Assembly: GCF_020991005.1 (NCBI RefSeq)
Contig: NZ_JAJLLW010000005.1
Coordinates: 62,001 to 126,000, forward strand
Length of the DNA stretch: 64,000 nt
Direction: 5' to 3'
DNA from: Halomonas sp. CUBES01
GTDB lineage: Bacteria; Pseudomonadota; Gammaproteobacteria; Pseudomonadales; Halomonadaceae
Both the position numbers and the translations under genes were made by a program. Under the pieces are notes generated by a model. That model was given only the letters and a program-made list of their open reading frames with translations. It searched no databases and had not been told where the DNA came from. Below are positions 35,009 to 43,847 of the stretch, in pieces (the first letter of the stretch is position 1; each line of letters starts with the position of its first letter).

Positions 35009-35323
35009 TTAGCTATGTGCTTTCGGCCGTGAAAGCGGTTCGATGGACAGGCGCAACCCTAGGGAGTTGGCGACCTTGCTGATGGTTGAAAATGCCGGAT
35101 TGCCTTCCCCAGACAGGGCTTTGTAGAGTCCTTCGCGGCTCATGCCCACGTCCTTGGCAAGTTGACTCATGTTGCGCGCACGGGCGATATCACCGAGTGC
35201 GGCTGCGAGAAGTGCTGGATCATTTTCTTCCATCACTGCGTCCAGATAAGCGGCAATATCTTCCTCAGTTTGAAGGTAATCGGCAGTATCGTAGTGGCTG
35301 AAAGTGACGTTAGAAACGGTCAT
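35009..35323 (-). CDS. Addiction-module antidote protein (HigA/RelB-like HTH family)
   Basis: About 104 residues from the ATG at 35323, which has AAGGAG six to seven bases upstream; an in-frame ATG at 35341 would swallow that site. The family pattern is clear: TAEYL-like TADYLQTEEDIAAYLDAVME, then an HTH ARNMSQLAKDVGMSREGLYK and ALSGEGNPAFSTI. It normally follows its toxin gene; here only the toxin's last codons survive just upstream. It is therefore an orphan antidote or a retained repressor. Confidence 0.88.
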   Translation of the reverse strand: MTVSNVTFSHYDTADYLQTEEDIAAYLDAVMEENDPALLAAALGDIARARNMSQLAKDVGMSREGLYKALSGEGNPAFSTISKVANSLGLRLSIEPLSRPKAHS

Positions 35324-35328
35324 GGGAG

Positions 35329-35397
35329 TTACTCCTTCCATTGCGCGGCAATGGCTTTGGCCTGTTCGATGTCGCGGGACTGGCTGATAGCTATAGT
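35329..35397 (-). pseudogene. C-terminal remnant of a RelE/HigB-type toxin
   Basis: The minus strand reads ISQSRDIEQAKAIAAQWKE then TAA at 35329-35331, which matches how killer proteins of this module family end (S/T-Q-x-x-DI-x-x-A-K-x-x-A-x-x-W-x-E). The stop lies six bases before the antidote ATG, the expected operon spacing. The catalytic body of the toxin is missing. Confidence 0.65.
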
Positions 35398-35477
35398 TGG
35401 CAGTGCTGAAAGTGTCAACTTTGGTTTACACTTGATGATAAGAAAAAGCAATAATCCGCATACTGTTAAGGCGCTTT

Positions 35478-35500
35478 AAATGAACATCTTGCGGGATGCG
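35478..35500. repeat. Direct repeat flanking the orphan antitoxin genes, copy 3 of 3
   Basis: Shares CTTGCGGGATGCG exactly with copy 1, plus a weaker match ahead of it. It lies just upstream of ilvD, and its terminal ATGCG supplies a spurious in-frame start for that gene. Confidence 0.55.
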
Positions 35501-35555
35501 CGATATATCGCCAAGCTATGCCGATACCGTGAACAATGCTGAGAGATATTTCCCC

Positions 35556-37241
35556 ATGACTGAGTCTTCTAACAATTCCCGCCGTCACTCTTCTGCCGTG
35601 GTCGATGGCCCAGGCAAAGCCGCCAGCCGCGCCATGCTGCGCGCCGTGGGTTTTAACGATGAGGATTTCAAAAAGCCCCAGGTGGGCGTTGCCTCGACCT
35701 GGAGCATGGTGACGCCCTGCAACAGCCACATTGGCGAGCTGGCTGAACATGCCCGCGACGGCGCCGACGCGGCGGGTGGCAAGGGTGTGATCTTTAACAC
35801 CATCACCATTTCCGATGGCATCGCCAACGGTACCGAGGGCATGAAGTACTCGCTGGTGTCCCGCGAGGTGATCGCCGATTCCATCGAGACCGTGGCGGGC
35901 TGCGAAGGGTTTGATGGCCTGGTGGCGATTGGCGGCTGCGACAAGAACATGCCCGGCTGTGTGATGGGTCTGGCGCGGCTCAATCGCCCCAGCGTGTTTG
36001 TCTATGGCGGCACCATCATGCCCGGCGAGGGGCATACCGATATCGTGTCGGTCTTCGAGGCCATGGGCGCGCACTCACGCGGCGATATCGATCTGATCGA
36101 ACTCAAGAATATCGAAGAAACGGCGATTCCCGGCCCCGGGTCCTGCGGCGGCATGTACACCGCCAACACCATGGCCTCGGCCATTGAAGCCCTGGGCATG
36201 AGCCTGCCAGGCAGCTCGGCGCAGAACGCCATTTCCCGCGACAAGCGCGAGGACTGTGAGGCGGCGGGCGAAGCCGTGCTGGCGCTACTGGCCAACGATA
36301 TCAAGCCTTCCGACATCATGACCCGCGAGGCGTTTGAAAACGCCGTGACCGTGGTCATTGCGCTGGGGGGATCGACCAACGCCGTCCTTCACCTGGTGGC
36401 CATGGCGCGCACCATTGGCGTCGAACTGTCGCTCAAGGACTTCACCGAGATCGGCAAGCGCGTGCCGGTCGTGGCTGACCTGCGCCCCAGCGGCCACTAC
36501 ATGATGAGCGAGCTGGTGGCGATTGGCGGTATTCAGCCGCTGATGAAGATCCTGCTCGACGCAGGCCTGCTGCACGGCGACTGCCTGACGGTTACCGGCA
36601 AGACGCTGGCGGAAAACCTGGCTGACGTTGAGCCGTACCCGCTGGACCAGAAAATTATCGCGCCGCTGGGTAACCCACTTAAAGCCGAAAGCCATCTGCG
36701 TATTCTCCACGGCAACTTGGCGCCGGAAGGCGCGGTGGCAAAGATTACCGGCAAGGAAGGCACGCGGTTCAGCGGTTCTGCACGGGTGTTTGGCTCTGAA
36801 GAGGAAGCCCAGGCGCGCATCAACGACGGCACCGTGGTGGCGGGGGACGTGATAGTGATTCGCTACGAAGGCCCCAAGGGCGGCCCCGGCATGCGCGAAA
36901 TGCTCACGCCTACCTCGGCGATTATGGGCCGTGGTCTGGGCAGCGATGTAGCCTTGATTACCGATGGCCGTTTCTCCGGTGGTAGCCACGGCTTTGTCGT
37001 TGGCCATGTGTCCCCCGAGGCGTTCGAGGGCGGCCCCCTGGCGCTGGTGGAAGACGGCGACACCATCACCATCGACGCGGTGGCCGACACCATTGAAGTG
37101 GCGGTTTCCGACGACGAGCTGATTCGCCGCCGTGCCGCCTGGCGCCAGCCGACACCGCGTTACCGCCGTGGCGTGCTGGCCAAGTATGCGCGGTTGGTCA
37201 GCTCCGCGAGCACTGGCGCGGTCACCGACAACGAAGAGTAA
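35556..37241 (+). CDS. ilvD: Dihydroxy-acid dehydratase
   Basis: 561 residues from the ATG at 35556 ([13 protein letters not shown]); an upstream in-frame ATG at 35496 lies within the repeat and is unlikely. Cluster ligands are visible in [16 protein letters not shown] and [13 protein letters not shown], and the active-site [12 protein letters not shown] region is intact. The 561-residue size places it in the shorter IlvD type rather than the 616-residue E. coli type. It makes the 2-keto acid precursors of valine, leucine and isoleucine. Monocistronic, with a terminator downstream. Confidence 0.97.
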   Translation: MTESSNNSRRHSSAVVDGPGKAASRAMLRAVGFNDEDFKKPQVGVASTWSMVTPCNSHIGELAEHARDGADAAGGKGVIFNTITISDGIANGTEGMKYSLVSREVIADSIETVAGCEGFDGLVAIGGCDKNMPGCVMGLARLNRPSVFVYGGTIMPGEGHTDIVSVFEAMGAHSRGDIDLIELKNIEETAIPGPGSCGGMYTANTMASAIEALGMSLPGSSAQNAISRDKREDCEAAGEAVLALLANDIKPSDIMTREAFENAVTVVIALGGSTNAVLHLVAMARTIGVELSLKDFTEIGKRVPVVADLRPSGHYMMSELVAIGGIQPLMKILLDAGLLHGDCLTVTGKTLAENLADVEPYPLDQKIIAPLGNPLKAESHLRILHGNLAPEGAVAKITGKEGTRFSGSARVFGSEEEAQARINDGTVVAGDVIVIRYEGPKGGPGMREMLTPTSAIMGRGLGSDVALITDGRFSGGSHGFVVGHVSPEAFEGGPLALVEDGDTITIDAVADTIEVAVSDDELIRRRAAWRQPTPRYRRGVLAKYARLVSSASTGAVTDNEE

Positions 37242-37277
37242 ACGACAGTCAAGCGGAACGTTGTCATGTGTATGTCA

Positions 37278-37305
37278 AACGCCAGGGATAACCTGGCGTT
37301 TTTAT
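37278..37305 (+). terminator. Rho-independent terminator of ilvD
   Basis: AACGCCAGG (37278-37286) pairs with CCTGGCGTT (37292-37300) and is followed by TTTTATT. Confidence 0.9.
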
Positions 37306-37326
37306 TGGCGTAAAGGAATCGTTTCA

Positions 37327-38523
37327 ATGGCGACGCAAGCGAACTCCAAGACGTCACGGGTCAGCGAAGTTTTCAAGGCGTTTCTGCTGCTCGGGCTCAC
37401 CTCCTTTGGGGGGCCGGTGGCGCATCTGGGTTACTTCCGCAGCGAGTTTGTTGCGCGCCGGAAGTGGCTGACGGAAAGCGCCTACGCGGATATGGTGGCG
37501 CTGTGTCAGTTTCTACCTGGCCCGGCCAGCAGCCAGGTGGGCTTTGCCCTGGGGCTGATGCGGGCGGGCCCCTGGGGCGCGGTCATGGCCTGGCTGGCGT
37601 TTACCCTGCCGTCGGCCATTGTGCTGGTGCTGTTCGCCTTTGGCGCTGCGGTGCTTGAAGGGCCGATTGCCAGTGGTATTATTCATGGCTTGAAGGTCGT
37701 CGCCGTGGCCATTGTTGCCCATGCGGTGTGGGGCATGGCACGTAATCTCTGCCCGGACCGTACCCGCGCGGGTATCGCCCTGGCCGCCGTCTTTGCCGTT
37801 GTGGCGGTGAGCGGGCCGCTGGGGCAGGTAAGTGCCATTGTGCTGGGTGGCGTCGCCGGGCTGTTGCTATGCCGGGGCGTGGCCGCGGCCGCTGAAAGTG
37901 ATCCACTGCATTTCCCGGTGTCGCGCCTGGTCGGCATCATCGCCCTCGTGCTGTTCGGCGGGCTGCTGGTGTTACTGCCCCTGTTGGCCGGCATGGCGAT
38001 CTGGCTGGATATCACCGATGCCTTTTACCGTTCAGGCGCGCTGGTGTTCGGCGGTGGTCACGTGGTGTTGCCGCTGCTTGAAGCCGAGGTGGTGCAGTCG
38101 GGCTGGGTTTCCGCCGACGAATTTTTGACCGGCTACGGGGCGGCTCAGGCGATCCCCGGGCCGCTGTTTACCTTTTCGGCCTACCTGGGCGCGCTGATAC
38201 CGTCAGGCGGTAGCTTGCTGACCGCGACGCTTGCCCTGCTGGCGATTTTCCTGCCGGGGTTCTTGCTGTTGGTGGGCGTACTGCCGTTCTGGAATCACTT
38301 TCGTCAGTGGCAGTGGGCTCAGGCGCTGATGCGCGGTGCCAATGCAGCGGTAGTCGGTATTCTGGGGGCGGCGCTCTATGATCCGGTATGGACGAGTGCG
38401 ATTGTTGGCGCTCCCGAGTTTGCCCTGGCGCTCACCGGCTTTCTGCTGTTGAGCGTGTGGAAGCTGCCTGCCTGGGCGGTGGTGATCGTAGTGGCGTTTG
38501 GCGGCGTGTTGATTGCGCCCTGA
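37327..38523 (+). CDS. chrA: Chromate transporter ChrA
   Basis: 398 residues from the ATG at 37327; the same frame extends back into ilvD but without a sensible start. Two homologous halves are evident: FLLLGLTSFGGPVAHLGYF and FLPGPASSQVGFALG in the first, and LVFGGGHVVLPLLEAEVV with AIPGPLFTFSAYLGA in the second, the hallmarks of two-domain CHR proteins. It exports chromate across the inner membrane. About 10-12 membrane segments. No chrB regulator is adjacent. Confidence 0.95.
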   Translation: MATQANSKTSRVSEVFKAFLLLGLTSFGGPVAHLGYFRSEFVARRKWLTESAYADMVALCQFLPGPASSQVGFALGLMRAGPWGAVMAWLAFTLPSAIVLVLFAFGAAVLEGPIASGIIHGLKVVAVAIVAHAVWGMARNLCPDRTRAGIALAAVFAVVAVSGPLGQVSAIVLGGVAGLLLCRGVAAAAESDPLHFPVSRLVGIIALVLFGGLLVLLPLLAGMAIWLDITDAFYRSGALVFGGGHVVLPLLEAEVVQSGWVSADEFLTGYGAAQAIPGPLFTFSAYLGALIPSGGSLLTATLALLAIFLPGFLLLVGVLPFWNHFRQWQWAQALMRGANAAVVGILGAALYDPVWTSAIVGAPEFALALTGFLLLSVWKLPAWAVVIVVAFGGVLIAP

Positions 38524-38545
38524 GGGCGTTGCATGAAGCGGGCAC

Positions 38546-38571
38546 AAAAACGGCCGCTGCAAGGGCGGCCG
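38546..38571 (-). terminator. Rho-independent terminator of the small HTH gene
   Basis: CGGCCGC (38551-38557) and GCGGCCG (38565-38571) form the stem. On the minus strand it is followed by TTTTT, placing it downstream of the gene at 38620-38892. It could also slow chrA transcripts. Confidence 0.75.
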
Positions 38572-38619
38572 ATATAGCGAGAGAAAAACAGCCAATAGGA
38601 GGCGTGGAGGATCTATTCG

Positions 38620-38892
38620 CTATGGCGCCTCCATTTCCAGCGTGCGACGCAAAACGTGAAGTTCATCCACGTTAAGGTGCTCAAGCTTTCCAGCGAGCAG
38701 GTCGCTGACCTTCTGAACGGGTAGCCCCGCTCGGCGGGCGATTTCACGGCTTCCCATGTCTGATACCGCAATCAGCCGTGTGATGATACGCATAAGACGC
38801 GTGCGTTTTTCGAGTTCCCTGACATCGAGGTCAGGGCTGCTTCGCGGAGGATCGAGCAGATCCGCGTGGGCAGTTGAGCGTGCCGTACTCAT
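38620..38892 (-). CDS. Small HTH (XRE-like) DNA-binding protein
   Basis: 90 residues. A helix-turn-helix is evident at about 45-75 (SREIARRAGLPVQKVSDLLAG), preceded by a charged N-terminus (VRELEKRTRLMRIITRLI). It resembles antitoxin-type or Nhe-type XRE regulators with a C-terminal HTH and lacks a partner toxin gene. It has its own terminator. Target unknown. Confidence 0.75.
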   Translation of the reverse strand: MSTARSTAHADLLDPPRSSPDLDVRELEKRTRLMRIITRLIAVSDMGSREIARRAGLPVQKVSDLLAGKLEHLNVDELHVLRRTLEMEAP

Positions 38893-39001
38893 GAGGCTCC
38901 ATCTGTCTGAAGTGACATCGACACAATGCCGCCAACCGAAGGGCTTTTCAATACCTTTTTTGGCGAAAATTTCATGACGTGCAGACCCCCCCGAAAAGCC
39001 C

Positions 39002-39030
39002 TTGGCTCTGGTAAACTAACCGCTTAATTT
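39002..39030 (+). promoter_or_regulatory. Predicted sigma-70 promoter of purEK
   Basis: TTGGCT (39002-39007) and TAATTT (39025-39030) are separated by exactly 17 bases, about 75 bases before purE. Confidence 0.6.
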
Positions 39031-39036
39031 TTTTGC

Positions 39037-39058
39037 GTGCCCCGTCGCATGGGGGCAC
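39037..39058 (+). promoter_or_regulatory. Leader hairpin of the purEK transcript
   Basis: GTGCCCC (39037-39043) pairs with GGGGCAC (39052-39058) just after the predicted transcription start. No T-run follows, so it is not a simple terminator. It may affect mRNA stability or be part of a regulatory leader. Confidence 0.45.
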
Positions 39059-39103
39059 GGTCTATCAGCGTTTTGACAAGGCCTCGGGCCGGGGAGTAGT
39101 GGC

Positions 39104-39619
39104 ATGTCGTCGAACAGCGCACCCAAAGTGGGCGTGATCATGGGGTCAAAATCGGACTGGCCGGTCATGGAGCACGCGGTGGCGATGCTCGAGCGGCTGG
39201 GCGTTGCCTATGAAACCCGGGTGGTGTCCGCCCATCGCACGCCGGACCTGCTGTTCGACTATGCCAAGACCGCCGCCGAGCGCGGCCTGCAGGTGATCGT
39301 GGCCGGGGCCGGTGGTGCTGCCCACCTGCCGGGCATGGTGGCGTCCCAGACGCCGTTGCCGGTGCTTGGTGTGCCGGTGGAGTCCAAGGCGCTGAAGGGG
39401 CTTGATTCGCTGCTCTCGATTGCCCAGATGCCCGGTGGCATAGCGGTGGGCACCCTGGCGATCGGTAAGGCAGGCGCGACCAATGCGGGGTTGCTGGCCG
39501 CGCAGATTGTCGGATTGCACGATGCTGCGGTGCGCGACGCGGTGGAAGCATTCCGCGCCGAGCAGACCCAGGCCGTGCTGGATAACCCCGATCCGCGCCC
39601 CGATGCCCAAGCGACCTGA
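39104..39619 (+). CDS. purE: N5-carboxyaminoimidazole ribonucleotide mutase
   Basis: 171 residues. [13 protein letters not shown] binds the phosphate, followed by [15 protein letters not shown] with the active-site His, and [15 protein letters not shown]. Together with PurK it converts AIR to CAIR in purine biosynthesis. The purK start is 13 bases downstream, so the two form an operon with one promoter at 39002-39030. Confidence 0.97.
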   Translation: MSSNSAPKVGVIMGSKSDWPVMEHAVAMLERLGVAYETRVVSAHRTPDLLFDYAKTAAERGLQVIVAGAGGAAHLPGMVASQTPLPVLGVPVESKALKGLDSLLSIAQMPGGIAVGTLAIGKAGATNAGLLAAQIVGLHDAAVRDAVEAFRAEQTQAVLDNPDPRPDAQAT

Positions 39620-39631
39620 GGAGTACTGCTC

Positions 39632-40771
39632 ATGAGTTCTGTCATTCCTGCTAATATCGGTGTGCTGGGCGCCGGCCAACTGGGCCGCATGCTGGCGCTT
39701 TCGGGCTATCCGCTGGGCAACCGGTTCACCTTTCTGGATACCACCGGCAGCCCCAGCGCCGGGATTGGCGAGGTGATCGTCGACCCCGATAACCAGCACT
39801 TGGCGGCCTTTCTCGACAGGGTCGAGGTGGTGACCTACGAGTTTGAACACCTGCCGGTGGCCCTGGTGCGGGAAATCGAACAGCACAAGCCAGTCTACCC
39901 GGGAAGCCGGGCCATCGAGGTATGCCAGAACCGCGTTGAGGAAAAAGCGCTGTTCGATCGCCTGGGCATCCCTACGCCGGCGTACCGCGTGGTGGAAAGC
40001 GCCGACCAGTTGGAAGCCGCCGCCCGCGAGCTGGGCTGCCCGGTGGTCGCCAAGTCGGTGACCGAAGGCTACGACGGCAAGGGCCAGGCGGTGTTGAAAC
40101 AGCCCGAACAGGCGCAGGAGGCGTGGCAATCGATTGGCCATTCGCGGTTGATCGTCGAGGCCTTTGTCGATTTCGTGCGCGAGGTGTCGATGATTGCCGT
40201 GCGCGGCCGTGACGGCCAGGTGGTTTTCTACCCCATGGCGGAGAACCAGCACGTCGACGGCATCCTGCGCTATTCGGTGGCACCGCTGCCGGATCTGGAC
40301 GAACGCGTTCAGCAAACCGCCGACGGCTACATCCGCGCGCTGCTCGACGAGCTGGACTACGTGGGCGTGCTGGCGCTGGAGCTGTTCCAGACCCGCGATG
40401 GTAGCCTGCTGGCCAATGAAATGGCGCCGAGGGTGCATAACTCCGGCCACTGGACCATGGACGGGGCGGTGACCAGCCAGTTCGAAAACCACCTGCGCGC
40501 CGTGCAAGGCCTGCCGCTAGGCAGCACTGAGGCCACTGCGCCGACCTGCATGGTCAACGTGATCGGCCGTGAAGGCGACAGCGCGGCGCTGCTGGCGATT
40601 GGCAATACTCATCTGCATCGCTACGACAAGGCCGAGCGTCCGGGGCGCAAGCTGGCCCACGTGAATGTGGTGGCGGAGACCCATGCCGAGCTGCTCGACA
40701 AGGTGCGCGCCTGCCAGGCATTGCTGCCCGAGGCACCGCCGGTGGCCTGGAGTTTCGAGTCAACCCTTTAA
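39632..40771 (+). CDS. purK: N5-carboxyaminoimidazole ribonucleotide synthase
   Basis: 379 residues, an ATP-grasp enzyme. IGVLGAGQLGRMLAL begins the protein; VVAKSVTEGYDGKGQAVL is the ATP-binding loop; NEMAPRVHNSGHWTMDGA holds the metal and substrate ligands. It carboxylates AIR with bicarbonate using ATP. It has GAGGAG upstream of the ATG and ends at a terminator at 40779-40803. Confidence 0.97.
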   Translation: MSSVIPANIGVLGAGQLGRMLALSGYPLGNRFTFLDTTGSPSAGIGEVIVDPDNQHLAAFLDRVEVVTYEFEHLPVALVREIEQHKPVYPGSRAIEVCQNRVEEKALFDRLGIPTPAYRVVESADQLEAAARELGCPVVAKSVTEGYDGKGQAVLKQPEQAQEAWQSIGHSRLIVEAFVDFVREVSMIAVRGRDGQVVFYPMAENQHVDGILRYSVAPLPDLDERVQQTADGYIRALLDELDYVGVLALELFQTRDGSLLANEMAPRVHNSGHWTMDGAVTSQFENHLRAVQGLPLGSTEATAPTCMVNVIGREGDSAALLAIGNTHLHRYDKAERPGRKLAHVNVVAETHAELLDKVRACQALLPEAPPVAWSFESTL

Positions 40772-40778
40772 GTCTGGT

Positions 40779-40803
40779 AGCCGCTTTTCCAGGCGGCTTT
40801 TTT
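40779..40803 (+). terminator. Rho-independent terminator of purEK
   Basis: AGCCGC (40779-40784) pairs with GCGGCT (40793-40798), followed by TTTTTT. Confidence 0.85.
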
Positions 40804-40926
40804 GTGCCCTATCGATCCAATAGTCAACTTAAGTCGCCAAGGATTGGAAAATCGGCTAAAAAGGATTGAGTTTATTCATGAATAAGAATGGCTTGAAAGC
40901 CAGCTTGGCAACATAAGGGACATTGT

Positions 40927-42537
40927 ATGCCAGAGCCTTTTAGCACGGCAGTCGCGTCGGGTCTGCGCAGCCGGTTTCAACGCGAACACCACATTGCGGT
41001 GAAAAGCCTGCGCGGCGAAAAGGTACGCCTGCTCTACGACAACATGTGGGCGCCGGTACTCACCAGTATCGTGGCGGCAACGCTGCTGGTGGCGGCGCTA
41101 TGGCCCGAGGTGGCGCACTGGAAGTTGATCGCATGGTGGGGCCTGCTGGTCGTGGTGTCGGGCATTCGCCTTGGCCTGGCCTATCGTTTTTATCGCCTGC
41201 CGGCGGCGCAACAGCAGCGTCATCGCTGGCTGCGTCGTTTCAGCATCGGCACCGTTGCAGCGGGGTGCGTCTGGGGGCTTGGCAGCTTCGAGCTGTTTGA
41301 CGGCGACCTGCCGGGGCAGGTCGCCGCGCTGTCGATTGTCATGGCCGGGATTTCGGCGGGGGGCGTGACCACGCTTTCCGCCGTGTGGTGGGTGTCGCTC
41401 GGGTTTGTGCTGCCGATCATGCTGCCCTTGCTGCTGCAGTTCTTACTTCACGGGTCGTCGCTGTCGATACTGGTCGGCGGCATGCTGGTGCTGTTTCTGG
41501 GGCTGATGCTGGTGACCAGCCGACGCTTGAGCCGCATTATTCATGACAATATCTCGCTGCGCGTCAGCATGGCATCGCGGGAAGCCCTGCTGATGGAAAG
41601 CGAGGATCGCTATCGGTCGATCTTTCACCAGTCGCCGATGGGCGTGATGCACTTCGACGAGCACGGCACCGTGACCGACTGCAACGGCAAGCTGCTGGAA
41701 ATTCTCGGCGTGGAGCGGGCGCAGCTGATCGGCTATTGCATGCTCTCGCCCAATGCCGACAGGGCGGTTGCCAGCGCCGTCAGCGACGCCCTGCGTCAGG
41801 GCACCGGCTACTACGAAGGCACCTATTGCCTGCCCAACGCTCCTGAAGGCACGCCGCTGCGGGCGTTTTTCAACGGCGTGCACAGCGCCAGCCAGCGCAT
41901 GGTCGGCGGTGTGGCGATGATCGAGGACTTCACCGAGCGCAAGCGGCACGAAGCCATCATCTACCGGCAGGCCTATTACGATGCGCTCACCGACCTGCCG
42001 AACCGGCGCATGTTCATCGAGCACCTGGAAACCCTGTGCGCCGGTGACCAGCACACCAGCGGCCTGCTGCTGTTCATGGATCTGGATCGCTTCAAGCTGA
42101 TCAATGATACGCTTGGCCATGCTGCCGGTGACGATCTGCTGGTGCAGGTTGCGCGCCGTCTGAGTGCCAGCCTCCAGCCCGGCGACATGGCGGCGCGGCT
42201 GAGCGGCGACGAGTTCGTGCTGCTGGCGCTCACCGAGACCAGGACGCCCGAGGCGCTCGAGGCCTGGGCCGAGGACTATATGCAGGCGCTCCAGCAGGCG
42301 CTTGCGCCTCCTTATCGTCTGGGGGCCCAGGTTGTCGAGGTGACTCCCAGCATGGGCTACGCCTGTTTTCAGTCCTGGGGCTGCGACCACGGCGACCTGC
42401 TCAAGCAGGCCGACCTCGCCATGTATCAGGCCAAGATGGAGGGTCGCGACCGGTGCCGCCGCTATCACCCCTGGATGCGGGACGAGGCTGAGAAACTGGC
42501 CGGATCCCGGACGCTGCAGGAAAATGCCGCCAAGTAA
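40927..42537 (+). CDS. Membrane PAS-GGDEF diguanylate cyclase
   Basis: 536 residues. An N-terminal membrane region of about six helices (residues 40-200) is followed by a PAS domain at about 225-340 (YRSIFHQSPMGVMHFDEHG) and a GGDEF domain at about 350-515. The active-site loop is RLSGDEFVLL, an SGDEF form usually compatible with activity, and DRFKLINDTLGHAAGDDLL is intact. It would make c-di-GMP in response to membrane or PAS signals. A close paralogue follows at 42600 without the PAS part. Confidence 0.93.
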   Translation: MPEPFSTAVASGLRSRFQREHHIAVKSLRGEKVRLLYDNMWAPVLTSIVAATLLVAALWPEVAHWKLIAWWGLLVVVSGIRLGLAYRFYRLPAAQQQRHRWLRRFSIGTVAAGCVWGLGSFELFDGDLPGQVAALSIVMAGISAGGVTTLSAVWWVSLGFVLPIMLPLLLQFLLHGSSLSILVGGMLVLFLGLMLVTSRRLSRIIHDNISLRVSMASREALLMESEDRYRSIFHQSPMGVMHFDEHGTVTDCNGKLLEILGVERAQLIGYCMLSPNADRAVASAVSDALRQGTGYYEGTYCLPNAPEGTPLRAFFNGVHSASQRMVGGVAMIEDFTERKRHEAIIYRQAYYDALTDLPNRRMFIEHLETLCAGDQHTSGLLLFMDLDRFKLINDTLGHAAGDDLLVQVARRLSASLQPGDMAARLSGDEFVLLALTETRTPEALEAWAEDYMQALQQALAPPYRLGAQVVEVTPSMGYACFQSWGCDHGDLLKQADLAMYQAKMEGRDRCRRYHPWMRDEAEKLAGSRTLQENAAK

Positions 42538-42599
42538 GCGGGCCGCCGAACAACCAGACGCGTTCGGACGCGACGGGCAACCTAGGGGGATATGTTTCA

Positions 42600-43847
42600 A
42601 TGCCACAGAATGTGAGTGCGTCGACGCCGCTGGATTCGGGTAGCCCGGACGACCATGCCGATTCCGGCAGGGCCCGACGGTTGACCTGCGAAAAGGTGCA
42701 TATCCTCTACAGCAACCTGTGGCAGCCCGTATACGCCGGTATCCTGGGCGCTGTCCTGCTCGTCGGTATCATGTGGGAAGCCGTCGACCACGTGGTATTG
42801 ATCAGCTGGCTGGTGGCCATCATCGCCATCTCGCTTGTGCGTTTGCGACTGGCATCGCTGTTTCTCCAGGCGGAGACAGCGTCACAGGCGCGCCCGATAT
42901 GGACCGTCTGGTTTGCGCTCGCCGTTCTGGTGGCGGGGTGCGTCTGGGGCTTGGCCGGTGTGCTCATGTTTACCCCCGACCGCCCTGAATACATCGCGGC
43001 GCTGGCGATTATTCTCTCGGGCGTGGCGGCCGGAAGCGTGACCATGATTTCCGCTATCTGGTGGATCGTGATTCTGTTCCTGTTGCCGATTGGCCTGCCC
43101 CTGCAGTGGATGTTCTTCACATCAGAGGTGCCGACCCACACCATGATGGGGATTGTCATGGTGGTATTCTTGAGCTTGCTGGTGCTGACCAGTCGGCGTC
43201 TGGGGCGCATCATCCACGACAATATTTCGCTGCGCGTCAGCATGGCCGACCGCGAAGCAACCATTTACCGCCAGGCTTACTATGATGCGCTGACCGACCT
43301 GCCCAACCGGCGCATGTTCATCGAGCGGCTGGAAACCTTGTGCACGGGCGACCAGCACGCCAGTGGGCTGGTGCTGTTCATGGATCTGGATCGTTTCAAG
43401 CTGATCAACGATACGCTCGGCCACGCCGCCGGTGACGACCTGCTCATTCAGGTCGCCCAGCGTTTGAGAGCCAGCCTGTACGACGGCGATATGGCGGCGC
43501 GGCTGAGCGGCGATGAATTCGTGCTGCTGGCCGTCACCGACGCCCAGACATCCGACGCCCTGGAGGCCTGGGCCGAGGCGTATATGCACTCGCTACAGCA
43601 GGCCCTTTCGCCGCCCTATCGCCTGGAAGCCCGGACTGTCGAGGTCACCCCCAGCATGGGATATACCTGTTTCCAGGCCAGCGGCTGCGATTACGGCGAG
43701 CTGTTGAAGGAAGCCGACCTCGCCATGTACCAGGCCAAGGAGGAAGGGCGTGCCCAGTGGCGCCGCTATCAGCCGTGGATGCTGGATGAAGCGCAGCGGC
43801 TGGCTCAGGTGCCTTTCAGCGATTCGGCTAGCCCAGCTGGCCGCTGA
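42600..43847 (+). CDS. Membrane GGDEF diguanylate cyclase (PAS-less paralogue)
   Basis: 415 residues. It has the same membrane module and GGDEF domain as the preceding gene (VTSRRLGRIIHDNISLRVS, then directly YRQAYYDALTDLPNRRMF). The segment corresponding to the PAS domain is cleanly absent after SMADREA. The active site is RLSGDEFVLL. The last 20 bases overlap the 3' end of the convergent TraX-like gene. Tandem duplication with gain or loss of PAS is the simplest origin. Confidence 0.93.
   Translation: MPQNVSASTPLDSGSPDDHADSGRARRLTCEKVHILYSNLWQPVYAGILGAVLLVGIMWEAVDHVVLISWLVAIIAISLVRLRLASLFLQAETASQARPIWTVWFALAVLVAGCVWGLAGVLMFTPDRPEYIAALAIILSGVAAGSVTMISAIWWIVILFLLPIGLPLQWMFFTSEVPTHTMMGIVMVVFLSLLVLTSRRLGRIIHDNISLRVSMADREATIYRQAYYDALTDLPNRRMFIERLETLCTGDQHASGLVLFMDLDRFKLINDTLGHAAGDDLLIQVAQRLRASLYDGDMAARLSGDEFVLLAVTDAQTSDALEAWAEAYMHSLQQALSPPYRLEARTVEVTPSMGYTCFQASGCDYGELLKEADLAMYQAKEEGRAQWRRYQPWMLDEAQRLAQVPFSDSASPAGR

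Noticed and set aside
34501..35500. Possible integron attC sites
   Set aside because: The repeats lack paired core sites and an imperfect inverted-repeat structure, and no integrase gene is in the window.
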